Assembly (NCBI RefSeq): GCF_000013025.1
Contig: NC_008358.1
Span: 1,054,001-1,118,000, forward strand
DNA from: Hyphomonas neptunium ATCC 15444
GTDB lineage: Bacteria; Pseudomonadota; Alphaproteobacteria; Caulobacterales; Hyphomonadaceae
Reading direction: 5' to 3'
Length of the DNA: 64,000 bases
The notes below the pieces were generated by a model. It was not told the origin of the DNA, searched no databases, and was given only the letters and a program-made list of their open reading frames with translations. A program made the translations under genes and the position numbers. Shown piece after piece: positions 29,146-37,022 of this stretch. The stretch's first letter is position 1. Every line of letters starts with the position of its first letter.

Positions 29146-29549
29146 GGACGTTTCCTTTGATCTGACTGATGGGGCGCACGGCTTACCGATGTTAATTCCC
29201 GAGGAGGCCGGATGGTTCCGGCCTTTTTTCATCTCGCTTGCCCGGCGCCCTTCCCGGATGCCCCCGAAGGGCGAAGAAATGTTCGCCGCAATGGCCCGGA
29301 CCAGGCGTCACCCGCCACCGCCGTCCGGCGAGGCCTTATCCGTGCCGGGGCCTGTGTGATCCATCTGAAACCGGCCAACGCTGACCGTCCTTTCGGGCAT
29401 CTTACATAGCTGAATGGCGGCGGGGTTGCGGCGCAGCTACGCCAGAATGCGCCGCGCAAGGGCCATGCGGCGCGACATCTCAACCGCCGGGTGCGGCGCA
29501 ATGGGGTTTGACAAGGGACCCTTTCAGATTGCATTTGTGCGCCCATATC
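29146..29549. other. Gap before the catabolic island
   Basis: About 400 bases without a convincing gene. It holds the plus-strand terminator at 29203, a GC-rich stretch with no recognisable coding pattern, and, close to the island, a TTGACA (29508-29513) that could be the -35 box for the leuC-like operon. No clear -10 box is seen at the standard spacing. Confidence 0.5.
29203..29229 (+). terminator. Orphan intrinsic terminator
   Basis: AGGCCGGA/TCCGGCCT stem followed by TTTTT on the plus strand. No plus-strand gene lies upstream within 9 kb except the tRNA, so it may end an unannotated or antisense transcript or be a relic. Confidence 0.6.
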
Positions 29550-29565
29550 AAAAGATATATCTATT
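29550..29565 (+). promoter_or_regulatory. Island operator, copy 1 (leuC-like operon)
   Basis: AAAAGATATATCTATT, 16 bases upstream of the GTG start at 29581. It matches the shared AAAWGATATATCWTTT element around a perfect GATATATC core. Confidence 0.75.
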
Positions 29566-29580
29566 GAGTTTGAGGGATTA

Positions 29581-30972
29581 GTGGCGACCTTATTTGACAA
29601 GCTGTGGGATATGCACCGGGTGGGTGATGCGGGCGACGGGGACGACCTGATCGCCATCGACCGGCTGTTGCTGCATGAGCGCACGGGGGGGGTGGCGCTG
29701 AAATCTCTGGCGGCGGCCGGGCACCGCGTGCGCGACCCGGCGCGCGTATTCTCGATCATGGATCATATCGTGTCGTTCCGGCACGGACGGGGGCGCGATG
29801 AGGCGCGCAGCCCTGGCGGGGAAGCGTTCATCGTCGAAACCCGCGAGATGGCGCAGACAGCGGGCATTCACCTGATTGATACGGATAACCCGGCGCAGGG
29901 GATTGTGCATGTCGTGGCGCCGGAGCTGGGCATTGCGTTGCCGGGGCTGACGCTGGTGTGCCCTGACAGCCATACGTGCAGCCTGGGGGCGCTGGGCGCG
30001 CTGGCCTGGGGCATCGGCTCCAGCGACGCCGAACATGCGATGGCGACCGGCACGCTGCGCGCGGCAAAGCCAAGACAGATGCTGATCCGCGTGGCGGGCA
30101 GGCTTAGCCCCGGCGTTTCGGCAAAGGATCTGGCGCTTTATATCATTGCGCGGTTTGGCTCGGATGGCGGCAAGCGCTGCGCGATTGAATATGCGGGCGA
30201 GGCGATTTCCGATCTGAGCATCGAGGGGCGCCTGACGCTGTGCAATATGGCGGTGGAGTTTGCCGCGTTTACGGCGCTGATTGCGCCGGATGCCAAGACG
30301 CTCGACTATGTCAGTGGGCGGCCGTTTTCGCCTTCAGGCGCGCAGGTGGAAACCGCCCTGGCGCATTGGCAGACGCTGCGCACGGATGAAGGCGCGGAGT
30401 TTGACGAGGTGATTGAGGTAGACGCCGGCAAGGTGGCGCCGCAGGTGAGCTGGGGAACGAGCCCGGAGGATAGCCTCGCGCTGACAGACGCGCTGCCCGC
30501 AGACGCGAGCGCGCGGGCGCTGGCCTATATGGGGCTGACGGCCGGGCAATCGGTCAAAGGTCTTGCGATTGGCGGGGCGTTTATCGGCTCGTGCACCAAT
30601 GGGCGGCTGAGCGATCTGAAGGCGGCGGCGGAAATTCTCAAAGGACGCCGGGTTGCGCCGGGAGTGCGCGCGGTGTGCGTGCCGGGCTCTCAAGCGGTGA
30701 GCCGGGAAGCAGAAGCGCTGGGCATCGACCGGATATTCAAGGATGCCGGGTTTGAATGGGGCGCGCCGGGATGTGCGATGTGTTTCTATGCGGGCGGCGA
30801 AACCTTTCCGCCGGAGACGCGCGTGATGTCGTCCACCAACCGCAATTTTGAGGGCCGGCAGGGGCCGGGCGTGCGCACCCATCTGGCAAGCCCGGCTGTG
30901 GTGGCGGCGTCTGCCATTGCGGGGCGTATTTGTGCGCCATCTGACATTCTTGTTGAAGGAGGCGTTGCCTGA
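29581..30972 (+). CDS. LeuC-like large subunit of an isopropylmalate/aconitase-type hydro-lyase
   Basis: A 463-residue aconitase-superfamily large subunit. Early landmarks SIMDHIVSF (family: P-DH--) and VCPDSHTCSLGALGALAWGIGSSD are present. The cluster cysteines are Cys338 in GSCTNG and Cys398/Cys401 in GCAMC. The usual CSMCLAMN tail is altered to CAMCFYAGGE, which marks it as a paralogue and not the leucine-pathway enzyme. It should reversibly dehydrate or isomerise a hydroxy-dicarboxylic or -tricarboxylic acid. GTG start with GAGGG just upstream; the island operator lies in the leader. Its stop overlaps the small-subunit start by one base. Confidence 0.88.
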   Translation: MATLFDKLWDMHRVGDAGDGDDLIAIDRLLLHERTGGVALKSLAAAGHRVRDPARVFSIMDHIVSFRHGRGRDEARSPGGEAFIVETREMAQTAGIHLIDTDNPAQGIVHVVAPELGIALPGLTLVCPDSHTCSLGALGALAWGIGSSDAEHAMATGTLRAAKPRQMLIRVAGRLSPGVSAKDLALYIIARFGSDGGKRCAIEYAGEAISDLSIEGRLTLCNMAVEFAAFTALIAPDAKTLDYVSGRPFSPSGAQVETALAHWQTLRTDEGAEFDEVIEVDAGKVAPQVSWGTSPEDSLALTDALPADASARALAYMGLTAGQSVKGLAIGGAFIGSCTNGRLSDLKAAAEILKGRRVAPGVRAVCVPGSQAVSREAEALGIDRIFKDAGFEWGAPGCAMCFYAGGETFPPETRVMSSTNRNFEGRQGPGVRTHLASPAVVAASAIAGRICAPSDILVEGGVA

Positions 30973-31595
30973 TGCCGAGCCCTTTTCGTCACCATCGCGG
31001 ACTGGCTGCGGCGCTGCCGGTCGACAATATCGATACCGACCAGATCATTCCCTCGCGGGAGATGAAGACGGTCAGCCGCGACGGGCTGGGCGAGGGGCTG
31101 TTTGCGGGCTGGCGCTATACAGAGCCGGGTGGGCGCGAGCCGGTGGCGGATTTTGTGCTGAACCGGCCTGAGCAGGCGGGCACGTCAATCCTGATTTCCG
31201 GATCGAATTTTGGCTGCGGATCATCGCGGGAACACGCCGTCTGGGCGCTGATGGATTATGGTGTGCGGGCGGTGATTGCCAAATCGTTTGGCGAGATTTT
31301 TCATGGCAACTGTCTGCGCAATGGCATCTTGCCGGTTACCCTGCCGGAAGAGGACATTGACCGCCTGATCGCGCAGGCGAGCGGCGGCGAGATCATGATT
31401 GATCTTGCCGCGCAGACAGTGACGGCCGGCGCGCTGCCGGGCTGGACGGGGCATTTCGAGATTGGCGCCTATTCCAAGCGGTTGCTGCTGGAGGGGCTCG
31501 ACCCGATCGGGCTGACGCTGTTGCAGGCGCCTTCCATCAGTGCGTTTCAGGAAGCGGACGCCAGGGCGCGCCCCTGGGTTTATTCCGCTGGCTGA
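30972..31595 (+). CDS. LeuD-like small subunit of the hydro-lyase
   Basis: A 207-residue swivelling domain partner of the preceding gene: VDNIDTDQIIPSREMKTV, the substrate loop ISGSNFGCGSSREHAVWAL, and NCLRNGILPV are standard. It forms the heterodimer with the LeuC-like subunit in the cytoplasm. Its 3' end overlaps the convergent CaiB gene by 16 bases. Substrate choice in this family depends on a loop near residues 30-40 (here REMKTVSRDGLG), which differs from leucine-pathway sequences as far as I can judge by eye. Confidence 0.9.
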   Translation: MPSPFRHHRGLAAALPVDNIDTDQIIPSREMKTVSRDGLGEGLFAGWRYTEPGGREPVADFVLNRPEQAGTSILISGSNFGCGSSREHAVWALMDYGVRAVIAKSFGEIFHGNCLRNGILPVTLPEEDIDRLIAQASGGEIMIDLAAQTVTAGALPGWTGHFEIGAYSKRLLLEGLDPIGLTLLQAPSISAFQEADARARPWVYSAG

Positions 31596-32785
31596 GCTTC
31601 GCTGACTTCGACAAGGCCGCGGCTGATGAGACTGTCGATCTGGTCCTGCGCGTGGCCGAGGGATTTCAGGATTTCCACCGAATGGGCGCCGATGCGCGGG
31701 GGGTCAAGCATCAGGCCAGGGCGGTGATCGTCCAGCGTGATGGGCAACGCGGGCAGCGACACGGCGCCGCCTTCAGGCAGTTCCATATCCAGCAGGCCGC
31801 CGCTGGCGAGGAGGTGGGGATCGTCGAGCAGATCTTCCGGGCGCTGAATGGGCGCGAAGGGCAGGCCGATCTTTTCGAGCTTGTCCATCAGGTCCTGTTT
31901 CGAATAGCCCGCGAACAGGGCGCGCAGGCGCGGGAGAATTTCCTCGCGGCGGGCGACACGGTCGTTGTTGCCGGCGAGGCTGGCGTCTGCGGCCCAGTCT
32001 GCCAGGTCAAACGCCTTGCAGAAGGCCGTCCACTGACTATCTGAGACAACGCCGACGAAGACTTTCTCGTCATCCTTTGCATCAAACACGTCATAGACCG
32101 CCCAGGCAGAGACGCGCGTGGGCATCGGCGCAGCAGGCGAGCCGGTGACGGCGTATTGGGCAATATGCTGGCCAACGAGGAAGACGGTGGTTTCAAACAG
32201 GGACGCGGTGACGTGGCGGCCCTTGCCGGTGGTCTGGCGTTCATTGAGGGCGGCGAGCACGCCGATGGCGCCGAACATGCCGCCGGTGACGTCAATCACC
32301 GAGGCGCCGGCGCGCAGGGGCCGGCCGGGCGGGCCGGTCATGTAGGCAAGGCCGCCCATCATCTGGGCAACTTCGTCCAGCGCGGTACGGTGGGCATAAG
32401 GCCCGTCAAGGAACCCTTTTTCAGAACAGTAGATGAGCCGGGGATTGCGGGCGGCGAGGGCCTCATAGCCAAAGCCGAGCGCATCGAGCGCGCCGGGGCG
32501 GAAGTTTTCGATAAAAATGTCTGCCTGATCGGCGAGGGCGAGGGCGATGGCTTTGCCCTCCTCGGATTTGAGATCAACCGCGAGGCTTTTCTTGTTGCGG
32601 TTATACATCGGGAAATAACCCGCACCCGAGCCTTTGAGACGGCGGGTCTTGTCGCCGCCGATGGGCTCGACCTTGATGACCTCTGCGCCGAGATCGGCGA
32701 GGACCAGGCCTGCCGCAGGGCCCATCACCATATGGGTGAATTCCAGCACGCGCAGGCCTTTCAGCGGTCCGCCGGTCTCACTCAT
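31580..32785 (-). CDS. CaiB/BaiF family (class III) CoA-transferase
   Basis: A 401-residue class III CoA-transferase: LKGLRVLEFTHMVMGPAAG, LADLGAEVIKVEPIGGD, and the catalytic aspartate probably in the TALDEVAQMMGG stretch near residue 140. These enzymes move CoA from one acyl-CoA (often succinyl-CoA) to a free carboxylic acid. It diverges from the HMG-CoA-lyase homologue across a shared island operator. It could activate the acid that the lyase then cleaves. A second family member is encoded at 52351. Confidence 0.92.
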   Translation of the reverse strand: MSETGGPLKGLRVLEFTHMVMGPAAGLVLADLGAEVIKVEPIGGDKTRRLKGSGAGYFPMYNRNKKSLAVDLKSEEGKAIALALADQADIFIENFRPGALDALGFGYEALAARNPRLIYCSEKGFLDGPYAHRTALDEVAQMMGGLAYMTGPPGRPLRAGASVIDVTGGMFGAIGVLAALNERQTTGKGRHVTASLFETTVFLVGQHIAQYAVTGSPAAPMPTRVSAWAVYDVFDAKDDEKVFVGVVSDSQWTAFCKAFDLADWAADASLAGNNDRVARREEILPRLRALFAGYSKQDLMDKLEKIGLPFAPIQRPEDLLDDPHLLASGGLLDMELPEGGAVSLPALPITLDDHRPGLMLDPPRIGAHSVEILKSLGHAQDQIDSLISRGLVEVSEAQPAE

Positions 32786-32835
32786 ACTCGATACTCCCTG
32801 AAGTTCCTGCCCGCGATGATTGCCATTACTTGCTC

Positions 32836-32851
32836 AAATGATATATCTTTT
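32836..32851. promoter_or_regulatory. Island operator, copy 2 (divergent CaiB / HMG-CoA lyase)
   Basis: AAATGATATATCTTTT between divergent genes, 51 bases from the CaiB start and 47 from the lyase start. A weaker copy with GATATAAC lies at 32870-32885, 13 bases before the lyase start. Confidence 0.8.
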
Positions 32852-32897
32852 CAAGTTAGGGCATACATTCTTTGATATAACAATCAGGTGGAATTCG

Positions 32898-33848
32898 ATG
32901 AGCAGCGTATTGATCAGCGAAGTTGGACCGCGAGACGGGCTTCAGAACTGTAAGGCCGTGATGCCGACCGAGGCTAAGAAGCGCTGGATTGCGGCGCTGG
33001 CGGATGCGGGCGTGCAGGAAATCGAGATCGGGTCGTTTGTGTCGCCCAAGCTGCTGCCGCAGATGGCGGATACGGGCGAGATCCTGGATTTTGCCGTGAC
33101 GATTCCGGGGCTGACCGTGGCGGTGCTGGTGCCCAACCTGAAGGGCGCGGAGGCGGCGATTGCCGGCGGGGCGCACAAGATCACCCTGCCGCTTTCGGTT
33201 TCGGAGACCCATTCGCTGCGCAACATCCGGCGCACGCATGCGCAGGTGATCGACGAGGCGCGGGCGATTGCGGCGCTGGTGAAATCCCTCCCGGAGAGGA
33301 AGCGGCCGCATTTTGAAGGGTCGCTGTCGACGGCGTTTGGCTGCACGCTGGAGGGGCCGGTGCCGGAGGCGACGACCCTGCGCTGCGCCGAGCAGCTGAT
33401 GGCAGCGGGCTGCGATGAGGTGGGCCTGTCGGACACGACGGGGTATGGCGATCCGGCGTCTGTGAGGCGGCTGATCCGGGCGGTTCGGGGTGTGATCGGG
33501 GCGGAAAACCTGACCGGCGTGCACCTGCACAACACCCGCGGGCTGGGCCTTGCCAATGCGCTGGCCGCCTATGATGAGGGCATCACGACGTTTGATGGCT
33601 CGCTCGGCGGGCTGGGCGGGTGCCCGACGGCGCCGGGCGCCAGCGGGAATGTTGTGACCGAGGACATGGTGTTCATGTTTGAGGCGATGGGCATTTCGAC
33701 GGGCATTGATCTGCGCAAGCTGATGGCGACGCGCGAGATGGTGGCAGAGGCGTTGCCGGGCGAGGAGCTTTATGGCTTCACCCCGAAGGCGGGTCTGCCG
33801 CTGGGATTTAAAGGTGAGCCGGTGCCGGCTCCGGTGGCAGCTGGCTAA
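32898..33848 (+). CDS. HMG-CoA lyase-like aldol-cleaving enzyme
   Basis: A 316-residue DRE-TIM metallolyase of the HMG-CoA lyase type: EVGPRDGLQNC at the start, metal-ligand region GVHLHNTRGLG, and the catalytic loop GGLGGCPTAPGASGNVVTED with its cysteine. The HMG-CoA-lyase signature usually read as GCPYEG is GCTLEG here. It should split a 3-hydroxy-acyl-CoA with a tertiary alcohol into acetyl-CoA or similar plus a keto acid. The start at 32898 has AGGTGG 6 bases upstream; an earlier in-frame start would run through the operator. Confidence 0.88.
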   Translation: MSSVLISEVGPRDGLQNCKAVMPTEAKKRWIAALADAGVQEIEIGSFVSPKLLPQMADTGEILDFAVTIPGLTVAVLVPNLKGAEAAIAGGAHKITLPLSVSETHSLRNIRRTHAQVIDEARAIAALVKSLPERKRPHFEGSLSTAFGCTLEGPVPEATTLRCAEQLMAAGCDEVGLSDTTGYGDPASVRRLIRAVRGVIGAENLTGVHLHNTRGLGLANALAAYDEGITTFDGSLGGLGGCPTAPGASGNVVTEDMVFMFEAMGISTGIDLRKLMATREMVAEALPGEELYGFTPKAGLPLGFKGEPVPAPVAAG

Positions 33849-33863
33849 AAAAGCGGGGGCGGG

Positions 33864-35312
33864 GTGCGGGCAAATCTTCCAGCGCTGATTACGCTGATAG
33901 TCTATGCGGTGTTGCTTGTAGGTGTCAGCCTGTGGGCGAGCCGCAAGGTGCGCTCGGAGGCGTCGTCTTTTCTTCTGGGCGGGCGCTCTCTGGGGCCGCT
34001 GGTTTCGGGGCTTGCCTATGCCGCTTCGAGTTCCAGCGCGTGGGTGCTGCTGGGCTATTCGGGCTTTGTGTATGCGACGGGGCTTTCGGCGCTGTGGATG
34101 ATCCCCGGCATTCTGCTGGGCTATGGCGCGGTGTGGCTGTTTGCGGGGCCGGTGTTGCAGGCGGCAAGCCGGGACAAGGACCAGCTGACGCTGACAGCGT
34201 TCCTGACCGAGACGGCCGGGCCGCGCGTGGCGCGCCTGATCCGGATTTCGGCGACGGTGATGATCGCCTTCTGTTTTTCCTACTATATCGCGTCTCAGTT
34301 CCAGGGCGCGGGCGTGGCGTTTGACGATCTCTTCGGTATCGGGATGAGCGGCGGCATCATTCTCGGGGCGATTATCATTCTGGCCTACACATTTGCGGGC
34401 GGGTTTCTGGCGGTTTCGGTGATCAATACCGTGCAGGGCGTGATCATGATGCTCGTCGCGATCCTGTTGCCGGTGCTGGCATTCTCTGCGGCGGGCGGGG
34501 TGAGTGGCATCGGCGCGGCGCTGGAGGATGTGCCCCCTGAGTATCTCGCGACATTCGGCGGGCGTGCGGGATGGATCGCGGGCGGCTTTGCGCTCGGCAT
34601 GACGGCGACGGGATTTGGCGCGCTGGGCCAGCCCCACCTCATCAGCTGGATCATGGCAGCGCGGGACACCAAAGCGCGCGTAATGGGCGCGGGCGTGGCG
34701 ATCGGCTGGGGCGCGGTAGTCTATGCCGGGATGGCGGTGCTGGGGCTTTCGGGGCGGGCGCTGTTTGGCGCCGACGCGCCGGCGGAAGGCATCTTCTTCA
34801 AGCTGGCCGGCGATTTGTTGCCGGGCGTTCTGGCGGGGATCGTGGCGGCGGCGATCCTCTCGGCGATCATGTCGACGGTGGATAGCCAGTTGCTGGTGGC
34901 AAGCGGGGCGATCAGCCATGACCTTGGCGCGGCGCGTTTGATGGGCGGACGCACAGTGCTGGCGACGCGGTTGGCGATGCTGGTTGTGAGCGGGGTTGCG
35001 GTCGTGCTGACGCTGGCCTTGCCCGCGACGATCTTTGACCGGACGCTGTTTGCGTGGACGGCGCTGGGGGCGAGTTTCGGGCCGGTGGTGGTCGTGAGGG
35101 CGTTTGGCGGGCGGCCGGGCGGCGCCGCGGTGCTCGCGTCGATCCTGGCGGGCTTTGTGACCTCGCTGGCTTATGAATTTGTCCTGAATTCCGGGCCGGG
35201 CGCCGTGTGGGCACGGACGGTTCCGTGGATCGCTGCCTTTCTGGCGCTCGCCGTGACCAGAATTGTTGCAGGGCAGCACAATCAGGCGCTTGGCGCGCCT
35301 TCCGACTTGTGA
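33864..35312 (+). CDS. Sodium:solute symporter family permease
   Basis: A 482-residue inner-membrane carrier of the SSS (PutP-like) family with about thirteen helices. FLLGGRSLGPLVSGLAYAASSSSAWVLLG matches the sodium-binding first core helix, and GFALGMTATGFGALGQPHLISWIMAA and SAIMSTVDSQLLVASGAISHD the later core. GTG start 15 bases after the lyase stop, with only a G-rich ribosome site. Probably co-transcribed with the lyase gene, so it is a likely importer of the island's carboxylate substrate or an intermediate. Confidence 0.9.
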   Translation: MRANLPALITLIVYAVLLVGVSLWASRKVRSEASSFLLGGRSLGPLVSGLAYAASSSSAWVLLGYSGFVYATGLSALWMIPGILLGYGAVWLFAGPVLQAASRDKDQLTLTAFLTETAGPRVARLIRISATVMIAFCFSYYIASQFQGAGVAFDDLFGIGMSGGIILGAIIILAYTFAGGFLAVSVINTVQGVIMMLVAILLPVLAFSAAGGVSGIGAALEDVPPEYLATFGGRAGWIAGGFALGMTATGFGALGQPHLISWIMAARDTKARVMGAGVAIGWGAVVYAGMAVLGLSGRALFGADAPAEGIFFKLAGDLLPGVLAGIVAAAILSAIMSTVDSQLLVASGAISHDLGAARLMGGRTVLATRLAMLVVSGVAVVLTLALPATIFDRTLFAWTALGASFGPVVVVRAFGGRPGGAAVLASILAGFVTSLAYEFVLNSGPGAVWARTVPWIAAFLALAVTRIVAGQHNQALGAPSDL

Positions 35313-35317
35313 GATGC

Positions 35318-35348
35318 AAAAGATATAACAATAAAAGATATATCTAAC
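35318..35348 (+). promoter_or_regulatory. Island operator, copies 3 and 4 in tandem (DUF1838 gene)
   Basis: AAAAGATATAACAATA (35318-35333) and AAAAGATATATCTAAC (35333-35348) share one base and are 15 bases apart, about one and a half helical turns. They end just before the GGAGGA ribosome site at 35349. Confidence 0.75.
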
Positions 35349-35358
35349 GGAGGAACCC

Positions 35359-36261
35359 ATGCACACCGCTCGTTATCTGGCGCTGGCTGCTGCAGCCTTT
35401 CTGGTGTCTGCCTGCGCGTCACTGGGAGAGGCGCAAGGCGCGAAACTTGATCCGTCAGTGCCCTCCGATGCGACAGCCATTTTACGGAAAATCCAGTGTT
35501 CGACAGTCGATGATGAACCGGTGGTTTTCTGGTGGCATGGCAAGGCGCTTTCCCGCCGCCAGGGCGAGAAAGACATTCACATGTTCGACGTGGAGGGGAT
35601 GAATATCCGGGCCTGCTCGTCAATCACGAATCAGGAAGGGGTGAAGGGCTTTCACCTCGTTTCACGCGAGATACTTCTGTATAAGGACAAAGATACCGGC
35701 GAGGTTCTGAAGACATGGACGAACCCATGGTCGGGTGAGGCTGTCGAGGTTCTGCACGTCGCCAATGATCCTGTGAACTTCAAATCCTATGAGGTCGACC
35801 GCGAGGGAAAACCGGCTGTCTGGCAGGGTGAAATCGGTGGGGCCTCCTGGTGGTATCGTTCGACGTTTCCGCTCTGGTATCCCAATCCGCTTGCCGGCGA
35901 CTTCCAGAAGGAGATTGGTGGAACCTATCACGCAACGGAGCTGTTCAACTTCTTTGGGGGTACGGACGATCTGCTGGACCCCAAGACAACATCTGCGGTC
36001 GTGACGGTAGGCTGGACACGGATTGCCGATTGGCTGCCCTGGATGATGATGAATGGCCGGGAAGGCGTAATGTATATGCATACGGCAGGCCGCAAGCTGT
36101 CGAATTTTGACGAACTGTCTGACACGATGAAAGCGGAGATCGCTGCGCATTATCCGGAATATGCCAGCCCGCCGCCCTCTGGCGATCCGCGCAAGAACAT
36201 GACGAGCTGGACTTACTATAAAGGAATATCGGATGGATCAATTTCCAAGCCTGAACGGTAA
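35359..36261 (+). CDS. DUF1838 lipoprotein
   Basis: A 300-residue exported lipoprotein. The signal peptide ends in the lipobox LVSAC (Cys19). The mature part carries the DUF1838 hallmarks: FDVEGMNIRAC, a long Trp-rich middle (SWWYRSTFPLWYPNP), and GRKLSNFDELSDTMKAEI with WTYYKG at the end. Function is unknown; the family is often found near genes for breakdown of aromatic or terpenoid compounds. It has a strong GGAGGA ribosome site and two operator copies directly upstream. Confidence 0.85.
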   Translation: MHTARYLALAAAAFLVSACASLGEAQGAKLDPSVPSDATAILRKIQCSTVDDEPVVFWWHGKALSRRQGEKDIHMFDVEGMNIRACSSITNQEGVKGFHLVSREILLYKDKDTGEVLKTWTNPWSGEAVEVLHVANDPVNFKSYEVDREGKPAVWQGEIGGASWWYRSTFPLWYPNPLAGDFQKEIGGTYHATELFNFFGGTDDLLDPKTTSAVVTVGWTRIADWLPWMMMNGREGVMYMHTAGRKLSNFDELSDTMKAEIAAHYPEYASPPPSGDPRKNMTSWTYYKGISDGSISKPER

Positions 36262-36280
36262 GTAACTGAATACATATCAG

Positions 36281-36307
36281 AAAAAAGGCCGGAGCATTGC
36301 TCCGGCC
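36281..36307 (-). terminator. Intrinsic terminator for the minus-strand gene at 36334
   Basis: Perfect nine-pair stem GGCCGGAGC/GCTCCGGCC with a three-base loop. Six A residues at 36281-36286 read as a U run on the minus strand. On the plus strand the T run is poor, so it mainly serves the minus strand. Confidence 0.88.
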
Positions 36308-36333
36308 TGGTCTGTTTTCAAGCGGTGGCAGGA

Positions 36334-36840
36334 TCAGAACGTCTTGCCGTCATAGGATTTCCAGTCGGCCGAGATGAATTTCTCGTCGATCAGTGTACGT
36401 TGGAAGAGGCGATCCTTCTTGAACCACTGCCAGGTGCGCGAGCGCGACTGGCCATCATCAGAGAGCTGGATCATTTCATAGAGATAAAGGTCCGGCTCAC
36501 CGGTGCGGGTCCAGTTGAGCATGGTGGTGCGCTTGAAGTCATCGAGCGGCACGTCGCTTGCCCAGCCCACGATAAGTTCATTGTCCCAGGCGATGCGGCC
36601 ATTGACGATATTGGCGGGGAAATCCCGCACTTCGCTGCGGCCATCCGCCCACCGATAATAGTTTGTCTGGTGGTAGGCGGGACCTGTTTCAGGGAAACGG
36701 CAGAGCAGGCGCGAGACGTGCTCGTCGGTCTTGTTCCCTTCCGCGTCATAGTAGCGGTACACGCCTTCCCACACGCCTTCATGGCGCGCGAGAAGCGGCA
36801 TGATCTTTTTCAGTTCTGTTGAAGTGATGTTGTCTGTCAT
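36334..36840 (-). CDS. Lipocalin-like (DUF3598-type) protein, paralogue of the 53499 gene
   Basis: A 168-residue soluble protein without signal peptide. Its blocks HEGVWEGVYR, CRFPETGPAYHQT and SRTWQWFKKDRLFQRTL recur in the same order in the gene at 53499, so the two are paralogues. The pattern suggests a small beta-barrel that binds a hydrophobic ligand; the closest family I can suggest is DUF3598. It diverges from the TonB receptor gene across an island operator and ends at an intrinsic terminator. Confidence 0.65.
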   Translation of the reverse strand: MTDNITSTELKKIMPLLARHEGVWEGVYRYYDAEGNKTDEHVSRLLCRFPETGPAYHQTNYYRWADGRSEVRDFPANIVNGRIAWDNELIVGWASDVPLDDFKRTTMLNWTRTGEPDLYLYEMIQLSDDGQSRSRTWQWFKKDRLFQRTLIDEKFISADWKSYDGKTF

Positions 36841-36949
36841 GGCTGCCTCATTTCTTGTCTGACTGTGCCTCGAATGTCACGCGCCCGTCAAAAAAATCTC
36901 GTCTGCCCACGGAAAAGGGCTTGCCAAGCATGCGAACGCGACTGACTGT

Positions 36950-36965
36950 AAATGGTATATCATTT
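36950..36965. promoter_or_regulatory. Island operator, copy 5 (divergent 36334 gene / TonB receptor)
   Basis: AAATGGTATATCATTT, differing from the perfect palindrome AAATGATATATCATTT at one base. It lies 110 bases from the minus-strand start and 57 from the receptor start. Confidence 0.85.
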
Positions 36966-37022
36966 AATGTCGCTGTCGAGAGATAGCGTAGCGCACAGAA
37001 TGACGCACTGGGGAGATACAAA

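Noticed and set aside
29229-29759. A minus-strand open frame in the gap before the island.
   Set aside because: It overlaps the leuC-like start and the operator, has no ribosome site or recognisable domain, and its Arg/Ser/Pro-rich translation is typical of a shadow.
30130-30145. A TATATCATT similar to the island operator.
   Set aside because: It lies inside the LeuC-like coding sequence (Tyr-Ile-Ile codons), lacks the left half and is not near a start.
32856-35366. An 836-codon open frame on the minus strand opposite the lyase and symporter genes.
   Set aside because: Extremely Arg/His/Gln-rich translation with no domain; the opposite-strand genes are clearly real.
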